DNA of 64,000 nucleotides from CADEEL01 sp050246475 (GTDB lineage Bacteria; Pseudomonadota; Alphaproteobacteria; Caulobacterales; Aquidulcibacteraceae), in NCBI GenBank assembly GCA_050246475.1, contig JBFWVZ010000004.1:62001-126000 (forward strand), read 5' to 3'. Under the pieces are notes generated by a model that was given only the letters and a program-made list of their open reading frames with translations, was not told the origin of the DNA and made no database searches. Position numbers and translations under genes: made by a program. Each line of letters begins with the position of its first letter. Position 1 is the stretch's first letter. This document shows, piece after piece, positions 33,671 to 41,998 of the stretch.

Positions 33671-33928
33671 ATGCCGGACGAATCCTTGGTCGTCATTCCG
33701 CTGCCGCTGGACAGCGGCGGCGTGACCTATGCGGTGGCGCGCCTGGTGTCGGAGGGCGATGAGCCGTTCGCGGAAGCGATCGCCGCTGCGCCAGGAACAA
33801 ATTTCGCGCCGCCGCGCCGCGTCGCGCTCTCGCGCTACAGCTTGGCGCGCATCCGCCCCGGCGCCGCGATGCGGCCGGACCTCTACCTCTACGAGGGCAT
33901 GATCATGCCCGCCTTGCCTTCGAACTAG
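33671..33928 (+). CDS. hypothetical protein
   Basis: An 85-residue soluble protein starting MPDESLVVIPLPLDSGG, with a GGAGAGA Shine-Dalgarno about 7 bases before the ATG. It has no recognisable domain. An 85-codon frame with normal GC3 and a good ribosome site supports it as real. It is followed 9 bases later by the small membrane protein gene, so it is probably co-transcribed with it. Confidence 0.6.
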   Translation: MPDESLVVIPLPLDSGGVTYAVARLVSEGDEPFAEAIAAAPGTNFAPPRRVALSRYSLARIRPGAAMRPDLYLYEGMIMPALPSN

Positions 33929-33937
33929 GAGCACACG

Positions 33938-34147
33938 ATGAGCAAATTCATCCGCCAGTTTCACCGCTGGATCTCGATCGCGTTCACGCTGGGCGTCATC
34001 CTGAACACGGTCGTCATCGCGATGGTGCAAGGCGCCCAGCCCGAGAGCTGGGTCTATCTCTTCGCGCTCGTCCCGCTCTTCTTGCTCTTGATCACTGGGC
34101 TCTATCTCTTCGCCTTGCCGTATCTGCCCAAACGCAAGAGCGCTTAG
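33938..34147 (+). CDS. small two-helix membrane protein
   Basis: A 69-residue protein with helices at about 11-30 and 39-61 (WISIAFTLGVILNTVVIAMV and WVYLFALVPLFLLLITGLYLFAL) and a basic C-terminus. AGGAGCACACG precedes the ATG. It abuts the DUF1801 gene, whose ATG follows its stop directly, so a small operon is likely. Function unknown. Confidence 0.75.
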   Translation: MSKFIRQFHRWISIAFTLGVILNTVVIAMVQGAQPESWVYLFALVPLFLLLITGLYLFALPYLPKRKSA

Positions 34148-34570
34148 ATGGCGAAAGCAAAGAAATCAGCGCCCAAGCTGCTTTCCGGCGGCAATCCGCA
34201 GATCGCGAAAGGCTATGGCGATGCGCCGGTGCAGGCCTACATCGCAGCCGTCCCGGCTGATTGGCGCCGCGATCTCTGCGCGCGTCTCGATGCGATCGTC
34301 ACGCGCGCGGTCCCGAAGGTGAAGAAAGCGGTGAAGTGGAACTCCCCCTTCTATGGCGTGGAAGAGGGCATGTGGTTCGCGAGCTTCCACGTCTTTACGA
34401 AGTACGTGAAGGTCACGTTCTTTAAAGGCGCGTCGCTCAAGCCGCCGCCGGAAGGCAAATCCAAATATCCGGACGTGCGCTATTACGACATCCGCGAAGG
34501 CGCGCTTGACGAAGCGCAGTTCGAGAAATGGGTGAAGCAGGCAGCCAAACTGCCGGGCGAGAAGATGTGA
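34148..34570 (+). CDS. DUF1801 family protein
   Basis: A 140-residue cytosolic protein of the YdhG/DUF1801 fold. Visible marks are QAYIAAVPADWRRDLCARLDAIV, KAVKWNSPFYGVEEGMWFASFHVFTKYVKVTFF and RYYDIREGALDEAQFEKWVKQA. Function is not established; some members are frataxin-like or iron-related by fold. Its neighbour at 34579 is a paralogue. Confidence 0.85.
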   Translation: MAKAKKSAPKLLSGGNPQIAKGYGDAPVQAYIAAVPADWRRDLCARLDAIVTRAVPKVKKAVKWNSPFYGVEEGMWFASFHVFTKYVKVTFFKGASLKPPPEGKSKYPDVRYYDIREGALDEAQFEKWVKQAAKLPGEKM

Positions 34571-34578
34571 GCGACGCG

Positions 34579-34971
34579 ATGAAGAAACCCGCCAAGAAAA
34601 CCGCAACGTCCCCTGCCGCCGATTGGCGCGAAGCAACGCTTGCCCGCGTGCGCGCGCTCATCGCCGAGGCCGATCCAGAAGTGATCGAAACACTCAAGTG
34701 GCGCGGCGTGCCCGTCTTTGAGCATGACGGCATCATCTGCACGGGCGAGACCTACAAGGACAAGGTGAAGCTCACCTTCGCCAACGGTGCCGCGCTCGCC
34801 GATCCCGCGAAGCTCTTCAATTCGAGCCTCGACGGCAATGCCCGCCGCGCGATCGATATCGGCGAAGGCGAGAAGCTCAACGAGAAAGCGTTCAAGGCGC
34901 TCATCCGCGCCGCCGTCGAACACAACGCGGCCAAGCGCGCGAAGAAGAAGGCTGCGAAGAAGCGGCCCTAA
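34579..34971 (+). CDS. DUF1801 family protein (paralogue of the preceding gene)
   Basis: A 130-residue protein with ATLARVRALIAEADPEVIETLKWRGVPVFEHDG and KVKLTFANGAAL, the same DUF1801 pattern, and a Lys-rich tail (AKKKAAKKRP). ATG 34579 is used; an in-frame GTG at 34567 overlapping the previous stop (GTGA) is an equally possible coupled start. The stop interlocks with the aldolase gene (34968-34971). The tandem arrangement suggests duplication or a hetero-complex. Confidence 0.82.
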   Translation: MKKPAKKTATSPAADWREATLARVRALIAEADPEVIETLKWRGVPVFEHDGIICTGETYKDKVKLTFANGAALADPAKLFNSSLDGNARRAIDIGEGEKLNEKAFKALIRAAVEHNAAKRAKKKAAKKRP

Positions 34972-35990
34972 GCCGCCTTCTTCTCCAGCGCCGCCTGCCA
35001 TTTGCCGAGGCTGGCGAGGCCGTTCATCTCGGCGCGGTGCGCGAACGCGCGCTGCGCGGCCGCGACGTTCTCTTTCTTGCCGCTCCAGGCCTTCTGCGGC
35101 GCGGCTTGCAGCGCCCGCCCGTACGAGAACGTCATCTTCCACGGGAAGCCGCCGATCTCGTTCATGCGCGAGAGGTGCGCGGTCGCCAGCTCATCCGATT
35201 GCCCGCCGGAGAGATATGCGATCCCCGGCACCGCCGAAGGCACGCACGCTTTGAGGCACTTGATCGTCTTCTCCGCGACTTCATCGACGGATGCCTGCTT
35301 CGCGGCTTTCTTGCCGGGCACGATCATGTTCGGTTTGAGCACGATGCCCTCAAGCGCGACGTTCAAATAGTAGAGCTGCTGGAACGTCTCCTTCAGCACC
35401 CATTCGGTGACGGCGTAGGTCGCGTCGATGTCGTTATCGCCGTCCATCAGGACTTCGGGCTCGACGATCGGGACGATCTGAAATTCCTGGCAGAGGTTTG
35501 CGTAGCGCGCGAGCGCGTGGGCGTTGGCGACAAGCCCTGCATACGAAGGCCGCCCGTTCGTCGGATCGATCACGGCGCGCCACTTCGCGAAACGCGCGCC
35601 TTTTTCGTAGTAGGCGGGGAGGCGCTTATCGAGCCCGTCGAGCCCCTTCGTCACCACGTCGCCGCGAGCGCCGAGCAATTCGCGCGTGCCTTCATCGACC
35701 TTGATGCCCGGCAACGAGCCCGCATCTTCGATGAGCTTGACGAGCGGCGTGCCGTCCGCTGCGTCCTGCCAGATGGTCTCGTCGTAAAGAATGACGCCGG
35801 AGATGTGCTTCATCCCGTCCTTCGCGCGGAACATGAGTTCGCGATAATCGCGCCGGTTGGGCTCCGTGTTCTCAACGCCGATCGCATCGAAGCGCTTCTT
35901 GATTGTGCCGGTCGATTCATCCGCCGCCAGAATGCCGCGCCCCGGCGCAACCATGGCTTCCGCGACCTTGTTCAATGCTTCGAGATTCAT
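34968..35990 (-). CDS. class I fructose-bisphosphate aldolase
   Basis: A 340-residue Schiff-base aldolase of glycolysis. It carries GRGILAADESTGTIKKRFDAIGVEN, split over the first strand and helix, ELMFRAKDG, VPIVEPEVLMDGDNDI and LKPNMIVPGKKA with the Schiff-base Lys region, then AYLSGGQSDELATAHLSRMN. It cleaves fructose-1,6-bisphosphate to DHAP and glyceraldehyde-3-phosphate. It ends the operon gap-DUF1993-two membrane ORFs-pgk-aldolase; the gap to pgk is 42 bases. Confidence 0.93.
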   Translation of the reverse strand: MNLEALNKVAEAMVAPGRGILAADESTGTIKKRFDAIGVENTEPNRRDYRELMFRAKDGMKHISGVILYDETIWQDAADGTPLVKLIEDAGSLPGIKVDEGTRELLGARGDVVTKGLDGLDKRLPAYYEKGARFAKWRAVIDPTNGRPSYAGLVANAHALARYANLCQEFQIVPIVEPEVLMDGDNDIDATYAVTEWVLKETFQQLYYLNVALEGIVLKPNMIVPGKKAAKQASVDEVAEKTIKCLKACVPSAVPGIAYLSGGQSDELATAHLSRMNEIGGFPWKMTFSYGRALQAAPQKAWSGKKENVAAAQRAFAHRAEMNGLASLGKWQAALEKKAA

Positions 35991-36032
35991 GACCGTCCTC
36001 GTCGAAATTTCCGGTGGTTTAGGCCGTGAGCC

Positions 36033-37226
36033 TTATTTCTTCAACGCTTCGACGCCGGGAAGCGATTTCCCCTCCATCCATTCAAGGAAAGCGCCCCCCG
36101 CCGTGGAGACGAAGGTGAATTGATCGGCGACCCCCGCGTGGTTAAGCGCCGCGACCGTATCGCCCCCGCCCGCGACCGCGATGAGTTCGCCCGCTTGCGC
36201 CTTAGCGCCCGCCGCGCGCACGGCCTCAACAGTGCCGCGATCGAACGGAACGGTCTCGAACGCGCCGAGCGGCCCGTTCCAGATGAGCGTCTTGGAGGAA
36301 GTCATCTCCTGCGTGAGATGCGCGACGCTCTCGTGCCCGACATCGAGGATCATGTCTTCGCCCGCGACATGCGCGGCGCGCACCGTCTGATGCGGCGCGT
36401 TCGATTCAAACTTCTGCGCGACGACCACGTCGCTCGGCAGGATGACGCTGCAGCCGGCTTTCTCAGCCGCCGCGAGAATGCGGTTCGCCGTCTCAGTCAA
36501 ATCGCGCTCGCACAGCGACTTGCCGACTTCGAGCCCTTTCGCGCAAAGAAAGGTGTTCGCCATCGCCCCGCCGATGACGAGCTTGTCCACCTTCGTCACC
36601 AAGTTTTCCAAGAGATCGATCTTGGTGGAGACCTTGGCGCCGCCGACGATCGCCATCACCGGCCGCACTGGATTGCCGAGAGCCTTCTCCAAATGATCGA
36701 GCTCCTTCTCCATGCTCTTGCCGGCATAGGATGGGAGAAGCCGCGCGACGCCTTCCGTGCTCGCGTGCGCGCGGTGCGCCGCGGAGAAGGCGTCGTTCAC
36801 ATAAAGATCACCGAGCGCCGCCATCAGCGCCGCGAGCGTCTCGGCGTTTTTCTCTTCGCCGGAGTGGAAGCGTGTGTTCTCGAGCAGAAGCACGCCGCCA
36901 TTGGGAAGTTTCGCAATCGCGGCTACCGCAGCTTCGCCGACGCAGTCTTCAGCGAACGCGACTGGCGCATCGAGCAGTTTGGAAAGCGCGGGCGCGATCG
37001 GCGCCAGCGATTGTGAAGGATCGCGCTGGCCTTTCGGCCGGCCAAAGTGCGCGAGCAGGATCACCTTGGCGCCGCGTGCGCGCAGAAAATCGATCGTCGG
37101 CAGCGCCGCGCGCAAGCGCGTATCGTCGCTGACGGCGCCGTCCTTCACCGGCACGTTGAAATCGACACGCACCAGCGCGCGCTTCCCCTTGAGATCGTGC
37201 GCGTCTTCGAGGCGGCGGAAGTTCAT
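36033..37226 (-). CDS. pgk: phosphoglycerate kinase
   Basis: A 397-residue glycolytic kinase. It starts with GKRALVRVDFNVPVKDG, then has LLAHFGRPKGQRDPSQSL, VLLLENTRFHSGEEKN, YVNDAFSAAHRAHASTEGVA (substrate-binding basic patch), MAIVGGAKVSTKIDLL and, near the end, IAVAGGGDTVAALN and FVSTAGGAFLEWMEG. It makes ATP from 1,3-bisphosphoglycerate. ATG 37226 (MNFRRLEDAHDLKGK) is chosen; it overlaps the preceding small membrane gene by four bases (ATGA). Confidence 0.95.
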   Translation of the reverse strand: MNFRRLEDAHDLKGKRALVRVDFNVPVKDGAVSDDTRLRAALPTIDFLRARGAKVILLAHFGRPKGQRDPSQSLAPIAPALSKLLDAPVAFAEDCVGEAAVAAIAKLPNGGVLLLENTRFHSGEEKNAETLAALMAALGDLYVNDAFSAAHRAHASTEGVARLLPSYAGKSMEKELDHLEKALGNPVRPVMAIVGGAKVSTKIDLLENLVTKVDKLVIGGAMANTFLCAKGLEVGKSLCERDLTETANRILAAAEKAGCSVILPSDVVVAQKFESNAPHQTVRAAHVAGEDMILDVGHESVAHLTQEMTSSKTLIWNGPLGAFETVPFDRGTVEAVRAAGAKAQAGELIAVAGGGDTVAALNHAGVADQFTFVSTAGGAFLEWMEGKSLPGVEALKK

Positions 37227-37477
37227 GTGCTCGATCCGTGGATTTGCTCGCCGATCCAATATGCCCCGAGATCGCAAGCCGCGATAAAAATGAAGCTGAA
37301 CGTGAGAGCGCCGAAGGGGCCGCCGGGCCTATTCCAGCGCCGGATCACCCAAGCAACCAAGTGTGCGCCCAACACGCCAAGCGCGATGTCGACGCCGTAG
37401 CCGAGCGCCCCCGCGATCAAGGCTGCGAGCGCAAACGCGGCCCCAATCACGACGGCAATGAGAGTGGGGCGCGTCAC
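37223..37477 (-). CDS. small membrane protein between gap and pgk (copy B)
   Basis: An 84-residue protein with three predicted helices. It has IAGALGYGVDIALGVLGAHLVAWVIRRWNRP and ends in LTFSFIFIAACDLGAYWIG. It shares the G-H/A-x-V-x-W-x-x-x-R-W-N pattern and spacing of the neighbour at 37474, so the two are tandem paralogues. Overlaps on both sides (ATGA with pgk and with the neighbour) show tight coupling to the glycolytic genes. Role unknown. Confidence 0.72.
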   Translation of the reverse strand: MTRPTLIAVVIGAAFALAALIAGALGYGVDIALGVLGAHLVAWVIRRWNRPGGPFGALTFSFIFIAACDLGAYWIGEQIHGSST

Positions 37478-37749
37478 GGCGCGCCTTGATGAAGCAGTGT
37501 GCCCAGCCAGAACGCGGTAAGGTCCACGATCCCCAGAATCGCGACGCTCACGGCGACGACGCCGACGAGGTTGGGGCGCGGCGTCGCGCTAAGCGTGTTC
37601 CATCGCGACACGGCCCAATAGACGATGTGGCCCGTCACGACGCCGAGCGCGGCGATGAAGCCCCAGCCCATCACGCCGCAAAGCCCGCACCCGATCGCGA
37701 ACGCCAGGTCGATCACCGCCGCGAGGAGATTGGGCCTGCGCTGCGCCAT
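37474..37749 (-). CDS. small membrane protein between gap and pgk (copy A)
   Basis: A 91-residue protein with three helices: LLAAVIDLAFAIGCGLCGV, then FIAALGVVTGHIVYWAVSRWNTL, then LVGVVAVSVAILGIVDLTAFWLG. It is a paralogue of the next gene, with the same W-A-V-S-R-W-N block. It lies 3 bases after the DUF1993 stop. Two such paralogues embedded between gap and pgk are unusual. Confidence 0.72.
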   Translation of the reverse strand: MAQRRPNLLAAVIDLAFAIGCGLCGVMGWGFIAALGVVTGHIVYWAVSRWNTLSATPRPNLVGVVAVSVAILGIVDLTAFWLGTLLHQGAP

Positions 37750-37752
37750 GAG

Positions 37753-38256
37753 CTAGGCCGGCGGCCGGAGAAAATCGAGCTTGCCGAGCGAAACGCCGTT
37801 GTGGCGCAGGATCGAATAGGCGGCGGTGAGGTGGAAGTAGAAATTCGGCAGCGCCCAAGTCGCGAGATAGTCCGTCCCGCTCATCTTGAGCTCCATCGGC
37901 CCGGCCTTGAACGCGATCTCGCGCCCGGCCGATGCCTCGATCTTCTCGGCGGGAACGCCTTGAACAAACGCGATGGTTTTGGCGATCCGGTCCTTCAGTT
38001 CCGCGACGCTCGTTTCGGTATCGGGGAAGGAGGGACCCTCGACGCCCCCCATCCGCGCCATCGCGAACTTCGCATGGTCCGCAGTCATCTGCACTTGCCG
38101 CACGAGCGGGTGCATGTCCGGCGCGAGCCGCGCGTTGAGCAGCACGGCGACGTCGTAGCCGCCCGCGCCCGCCGCCGCTTCCGCTTTGCTCAAGAAGCCC
38201 GAAAGCGAGTTCAACTTGCCGATAAAGACCGGCGCCGTCTGCGCATAGAGGCTCAT
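37753..38256 (-). CDS. DUF1993 family protein
   Basis: A 167-residue cytosolic four-helix-bundle protein of the DUF1993 (DinB-like) group. Marks are MSLYAQTAPVFIGKLNSLSGFL, ARLAPDMHPLVRQVQMTADHAKFA, FPDTETSVAELKDRI, and the C-terminal LPNFYFHLTAAYSILRHNGVSLGKLDFL. The conserved His residues (in DHAKFA and YFH) are like those that hold a metal in DinB folds. It starts 2 bases after the gap stop codon, so it is co-translated with gap. Confidence 0.85.
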   Translation of the reverse strand: MSLYAQTAPVFIGKLNSLSGFLSKAEAAAGAGGYDVAVLLNARLAPDMHPLVRQVQMTADHAKFAMARMGGVEGPSFPDTETSVAELKDRIAKTIAFVQGVPAEKIEASAGREIAFKAGPMELKMSGTDYLATWALPNFYFHLTAAYSILRHNGVSLGKLDFLRPPA

Positions 38257-38258
38257 GG

Positions 38259-39266
38259 TCAGATCGTCTTCGCGAGCGCGACGGCCGTGTCCGCCATACG
38301 GTTCGAAAAGCCCCATTCGTTGTCGTACCAGGAAAGAACGCTCACAAAATTCCCGTCCATCACCTTGGTCTGGTCAAGGTGGAAGACGCTCGAATGCGGA
38401 TCGTGGTTGAAGTCAATGGAGACGTTTGGCTGATCCGTCACGCCGAGCACGCCTTTGAGCGCGCCCTTCGACGCCGCGATGATCGCGTTGTTGATCTCGT
38501 CCTTCGTCGTCGCCTTCTTCGCGCGGAACTTGAAATCCACCACGGAGACGTTCGGCGTCGGCACGCGGATCGAGATGCCGTCGAGCTTGCCGTTGAGCTC
38601 GGGGATGACGAGGCCAATCGCCTTCGCCGCGCCCGTCGAGGTCGGGATCATGGAGAGCGCCGCCGCGCGCCCGCGATAGAGATCCTTGTGCAGGGTATCG
38701 AGCGTCGGCTGATCCCCGGTGTAGGAGTGGATCGTCGTCATCATGCCGTGTTCGATGCCGATCGCGTCGTGGAGCACCTTCACCACGGGCGCGAGGCAGT
38801 TCGTCGTGCAGGACGCGTTCGAGATGACGAGATGATCCTTCGTCAGCTGGCTGTGGTTGACGCCGTAGACGACCGTGAAGTCCGCCTTCTCCGCCGGCGC
38901 CGAAACGATCACGCGCTTGGCGCCCGCTTCGAGATGTGCGGCGGCCTTCTCTCGCGCGGTGAAGATGCCGGTGCATTCAAGCGCGATATCGACGCCCAAT
39001 TCCTTGTGCGGCAGCTTGGCGGGATCGCGCTCGGCGGTCACCTTGATCGGTCCATTGCCGATATTGATGGTGTCGCCCTGTACCGTGACGGTGCCGGGAA
39101 ACCGCCCGTGCACGCTGTCGAACCGCAGGAGGTGCGCGTTCGTCTCGACGGGCCCCAGATCGTTGACGGCCACGATCTCGATGTCGGTCCGGCCGGATTC
39201 GGCGATCGCGCGCAGCACATTGCGCCCGATGCGCCCAAACCCATTGATTGCCGCCCGCACAGCCAT
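38259..39266 (-). CDS. gap: type I glyceraldehyde-3-phosphate dehydrogenase
   Basis: A 335-residue enzyme. The NAD fold starts VRAAINGFGRIGRNVLRAI, and the catalytic Cys is in SNASCTTNCLAPV, followed by TTIHSYTGDQPTLD, RAAALSMIPTSTGAAKAIG and WYDNEWGFSNRM. It oxidises glyceraldehyde-3-phosphate to 1,3-bisphosphoglycerate for pgk downstream. It is the first gene of the operon running to 34968; the upstream leader lies next to the 6S RNA gene on the other strand. Confidence 0.96.
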   Translation of the reverse strand: MAVRAAINGFGRIGRNVLRAIAESGRTDIEIVAVNDLGPVETNAHLLRFDSVHGRFPGTVTVQGDTINIGNGPIKVTAERDPAKLPHKELGVDIALECTGIFTAREKAAAHLEAGAKRVIVSAPAEKADFTVVYGVNHSQLTKDHLVISNASCTTNCLAPVVKVLHDAIGIEHGMMTTIHSYTGDQPTLDTLHKDLYRGRAAALSMIPTSTGAAKAIGLVIPELNGKLDGISIRVPTPNVSVVDFKFRAKKATTKDEINNAIIAASKGALKGVLGVTDQPNVSIDFNHDPHSSVFHLDQTKVMDGNFVSVLSWYDNEWGFSNRMADTAVALAKTI

Positions 39267-39358
39267 GCCCGTCGCTCCTGAAAACTGGGGAAAATTCGGC
39301 CTTGGGCTTTAGAGGAGGGGGCCTGAAAAATCTAGGCGCAGGAGGGTCGCACGGCCCT

Positions 39359-39541
39359 CACGTTTCTTGTCCGTTCATTGCGAAGCGCCTACCTTTCGCG
39401 CCGGGCGGTTTCTGCGGCGTGCGAAGCGGATTTGCATCCCTGGGACCGTATCATCTCTCTCGGGAGATGGCTCTGCCTGGGGCCGTGGCCCTGGGCATCT
39501 GTCGCCCACCTTAGCTTGCTAGGGTCTGAGTGGATGACGTG
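39359..39541 (+). ncRNA. ssrS: 6S RNA (predicted)
   Basis: A 183-nt region that folds as one long imperfect rod. The outer stem is CACGT/ACGTG, then TCCGTTCA with TGAGTGGA (six Watson-Crick and two wobble pairs), then GGGCG/CGCCC, an open central bulge, then CCC-x-GGG-x-CC with GG-CCC-x-GGG, and the apical hairpin CATCTC-TCTCG-GGAGATG (one G in loop). The total length matches classical 6S RNA, and the gene directly downstream is 5-formyl-THF cyclo-ligase, the usual 6S neighbour. 6S binds RNA polymerase holoenzyme as a promoter mimic. Ends are approximate. Confidence 0.65.
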
Positions 39542-39589
39542 CCGTTCCGGCGCAAGCGGGGCCGCCCACCCTTTGCTTTTGAGGATCGA

Positions 39590-40162
39590 TTGGCGGACTT
39601 CACAGACCTTGAAGGCCTGAAAGCCGCCGCCCGCCGCCACGCGCGCGCCAACCGCGCCGAGCATGCCGATCCGCGCGCGTGCCTCATGCTCATCGAGCAT
39701 TTCCCGCTGGAGATTGCGCGGCTCTCTCCTGTCGGCGGCTACTGGCCCGTCGGCGCCGAAATGGACCCACGGCCCTTGATGGCGGCGTTGGCGAAAGTGG
39801 GCGGTGAGATCGCGCTCCCGCGCGTCGAGCGCCGCAACGAAACGCCGCGCTTTCTGCTCTGGCGCGGCGATGAGGGCTTAAGCGCGGATGCCTACGGCGT
39901 GCCGTCGCCGCCCGCGGCCAACAAGGAAGTCGAGCCCAAGCTGCTGCTCGTGCCGCTGCTCGCGTTCGATCGCGCGGGCAGAAGGCTGGGGCAAGGCGGC
40001 GGCATCTACGATCGCGTGCTCGCCGCGCTGAAGCCGAAGGGCGTGAAAGCCGTCGGCTGCGCCTATGCAAGCCAGGAGATGGACATCGTCCCCACCGGCC
40101 CGTTCGACGAAACGCTCGATTGGATCGTGACGGAGCGCGAAGCGATCCGTTGCGGCTCATAA
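39590..40162 (+). CDS. 5-formyltetrahydrofolate cyclo-ligase
   Basis: A 190-residue enzyme that turns 5-formyl-THF into 5,10-methenyl-THF with ATP. It has LKAAARRHARANRAEH near the start, VGGYWPVGAEMDPRPLMAAL, and the C-terminal LLLVPLLAFDRAGRRLGQGGGIYDRVL loop that binds ATP and folate. TTG 39590, with GAGG 6 bases before it, is preferred to ATG 39530, because the upstream 20 codons lack family homology and overlap the 6S RNA 3' end. The gene directly follows the 6S RNA, as in many proteobacteria. Confidence 0.88.
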   Translation: MADFTDLEGLKAAARRHARANRAEHADPRACLMLIEHFPLEIARLSPVGGYWPVGAEMDPRPLMAALAKVGGEIALPRVERRNETPRFLLWRGDEGLSADAYGVPSPPAANKEVEPKLLLVPLLAFDRAGRRLGQGGGIYDRVLAALKPKGVKAVGCAYASQEMDIVPTGPFDETLDWIVTEREAIRCGS

Positions 40163-40228
40163 AGTTGAGCTTTCGCGCCGCGCCCGTTAGAAGGCCCGCG
40201 CTCCCGACAAACCGGAACAGAACCGTCC

Positions 40229-40975
40229 ATGGCCGGCCATTCGAAATTCGCCAACATCATGCACCGCAAGGGCGGGCAGGATAAGAAGCGCGCCCAGGCG
40301 TTCACCAAGATCGCGCGCGAAATCCAGGCCGCCGTGCGCTTGGGCGGCCCCGACCCGAACACCAATCCGCGCCTCTATCGCGCGCTTGCGGCCGGGCGCG
40401 CGCAGAACATGCCGAAGGACAATCTCCAGCGCGCCATCGATCGCGGCTCGGGCGCCGGCGAAGAGAACCTCGAGGAGATCCGCTACGAAGGCTTCGGCCC
40501 CGCGGGCGTCGGCGTCATCGTCGAGTGCCTCACGGACAATCGCAACCGCACCGCCGGCGAGGTGCGCGCCGCCTTCGCCAAGAATGGCGGCAATCTCGGT
40601 GAAACAAACTCGGTGTCGTTCCTGTGGGATCGCGTCGGCGAAGTGCGCTACCCGCTGACGGTCGCGAGCGAAGACGCGATGCTTGAAGCCGCCATCGAAG
40701 CCGGCGCAGACGATTGCCAGGCCGAGGAGGAACAGCACGCGGTCATCTGCGCGGTGAACGCGCTCGCGGACGTGACGAAGGCGCTCGAAGCGCGCTTTGG
40801 CGAGCCCGCCAGCGCCAAGTTCGTCTGGATCCCAAAGACGAACGTGCCCGTCGAAGGCGAAGCCGCGCAGAGCCTCGTCCGCCTCATCTCCACGCTCGAC
40901 GATTTGGATGACGTGCAGAACGTCTATTCGAACCTCGAAATGAGCGACGCTGAGCTGGCGCAGCTGGACGCTTAG
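40229..40975 (+). CDS. YebC/PmpR family protein
   Basis: A 248-residue protein, full length for the family. It starts MAGHSKFANIMHRKGGQDKKRAQ and has IAREIQAAVRLGG, NMPKDNLQRAI, YEGFGPAGVGVIVECLTDNRNRTAGEVR and VEAEAAQSLVRLI-like VPVEGEAAQSLVRLI. Members act as transcription regulators, and YebC also helps ribosomes at proline stretches. It lies just before ruvC as in most alphaproteobacteria. The GGAACAGAACC leader has a weak Shine-Dalgarno. Confidence 0.93.
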   Translation: MAGHSKFANIMHRKGGQDKKRAQAFTKIAREIQAAVRLGGPDPNTNPRLYRALAAGRAQNMPKDNLQRAIDRGSGAGEENLEEIRYEGFGPAGVGVIVECLTDNRNRTAGEVRAAFAKNGGNLGETNSVSFLWDRVGEVRYPLTVASEDAMLEAAIEAGADDCQAEEEQHAVICAVNALADVTKALEARFGEPASAKFVWIPKTNVPVEGEAAQSLVRLISTLDDLDDVQNVYSNLEMSDAELAQLDA

Positions 40976-41017
40976 CGCTTTCATCCTTCCGCAATCCGGC
41001 GCGATCATAAGCGCGCC

Positions 41018-41515
41018 ATGAGCGCGATTCTCATTCTGGGCATCGATCCGGGCCTCAACCGCTGCGGCTGGGGCGTGGTCGCGTCCGAGGGCTCGCGCCT
41101 CTCGCACGTGGCCCACGGCGTGGTGACGCCGAACGCGACGCTCTCGCTCGCCGAACGCCTCTGCGGCCTCATCGAGGGCCTGGAGGAGGTGATCGCCCAA
41201 TGGCGCCCGCACGAAGCCTCCATAGAAGAGACGTTCGTGAACTCGAACGCTCGCGCGGCCCTCACGCTCGGCCAGGCCCGCGGTGTGACGCTCGCGGCCT
41301 GCGCGCGCGCGCGCCTCGTCGTAGCCGAATATTCTCCCGCCACCATCAAGAAGGCGCTCGTCGGAACCGGCAGCGCCGAGAAGGATCAGGTCGCGTTCAT
41401 GGTGCGCCGTTTGCTCCCGACAGCGGGCGCCGTAAGCGCCGACGCCGCGGATGCATTGGCCGCGGCTTTGTGCCATGCCGCGCACGGAGGCTTTCGCCGC
41501 CGCGCCGGAGGCTAG
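41018..41515 (+). CDS. ruvC: Holliday junction endonuclease RuvC
   Basis: A 165-residue RNase-H-fold resolvase. The first catalytic Asp is in ILGIDPGLNRCGWGVV, Glu residues are in EASIEETFVNSNARAALTLGQARG, and the last acidic pair is in AVSADAADALAAALCHA. It cuts Holliday junctions moved by RuvAB. The DUF1772-like gene begins directly after its stop. ruvA, usually next, is 3.3 kb away, beyond a minus-strand gene set. Confidence 0.95.
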   Translation: MSAILILGIDPGLNRCGWGVVASEGSRLSHVAHGVVTPNATLSLAERLCGLIEGLEEVIAQWRPHEASIEETFVNSNARAALTLGQARGVTLAACARARLVVAEYSPATIKKALVGTGSAEKDQVAFMVRRLLPTAGAVSADAADALAAALCHAAHGGFRRRAGG

Positions 41516-41998
41516 ATGATCTTCATTATTGCGATTGCGGCGCTGATCGTTGCGGCGCTGTTCACGGGAGCGGCGCTCTACATCAATGTCGCCGAGCATC
41601 CCGCGCGCATGAAGCTCGATGACGCGAACGCGCTCGCGCAATGGAAGCCCGCCTACAAGCGCGGCTTCGCCATGCAGGCGTCGCTCGCGATCGTTGGGTC
41701 GCTGTTCGGCGCTTACGTCGCCTGGTCTTCGCAGCTTTCTTACTGGTGGGCGGGCGCGCTCGTTCTCTTCGCAAATTGGCCCTACACGCTTCTCGCCATC
41801 AGGCCGGTCAACAAGAAGCTGATGGCGATGGAGCGGCCCGGCGAGAATGCGCGCGCGCTCATGCGCGATTGGAACATGCTGCACGCTGGGCGCACGATCC
41901 TCGGCGCATTTGCGACGTTCCTCTTCGCGATTGGTTTGCTCTATCTGCTTCTGGCGCTCACCGGCGGGGGCGAGGTGCGGCCTACGACGCCCGCATGA
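41516..41998 (+). CDS. DUF1772-like membrane protein
   Basis: A 160-residue inner-membrane protein with four helices at about 1-24, 51-70, 76-95 and 125-148. It has GAALYINVAEHPARMKLDDANALAQWKPAYKRG between helices 1 and 2, and ANWPYTLLAIRPVNKKLM, both typical of DUF1772 (anthrone-oxygenase-like) proteins. Its ATG abuts the ruvC stop, so it is co-transcribed with ruvC. Its 3' end overlaps the convergent JmjC gene by 17 bases. Confidence 0.82.
   Translation: MIFIIAIAALIVAALFTGAALYINVAEHPARMKLDDANALAQWKPAYKRGFAMQASLAIVGSLFGAYVAWSSQLSYWWAGALVLFANWPYTLLAIRPVNKKLMAMERPGENARALMRDWNMLHAGRTILGAFATFLFAIGLLYLLLALTGGGEVRPTTPA

Noticed and set aside
40187..41884. 565-residue minus-strand open frame.
   Set aside because: Antisense shadow of yebC, ruvC and the DUF1772-like gene; no domain seen in its translation.
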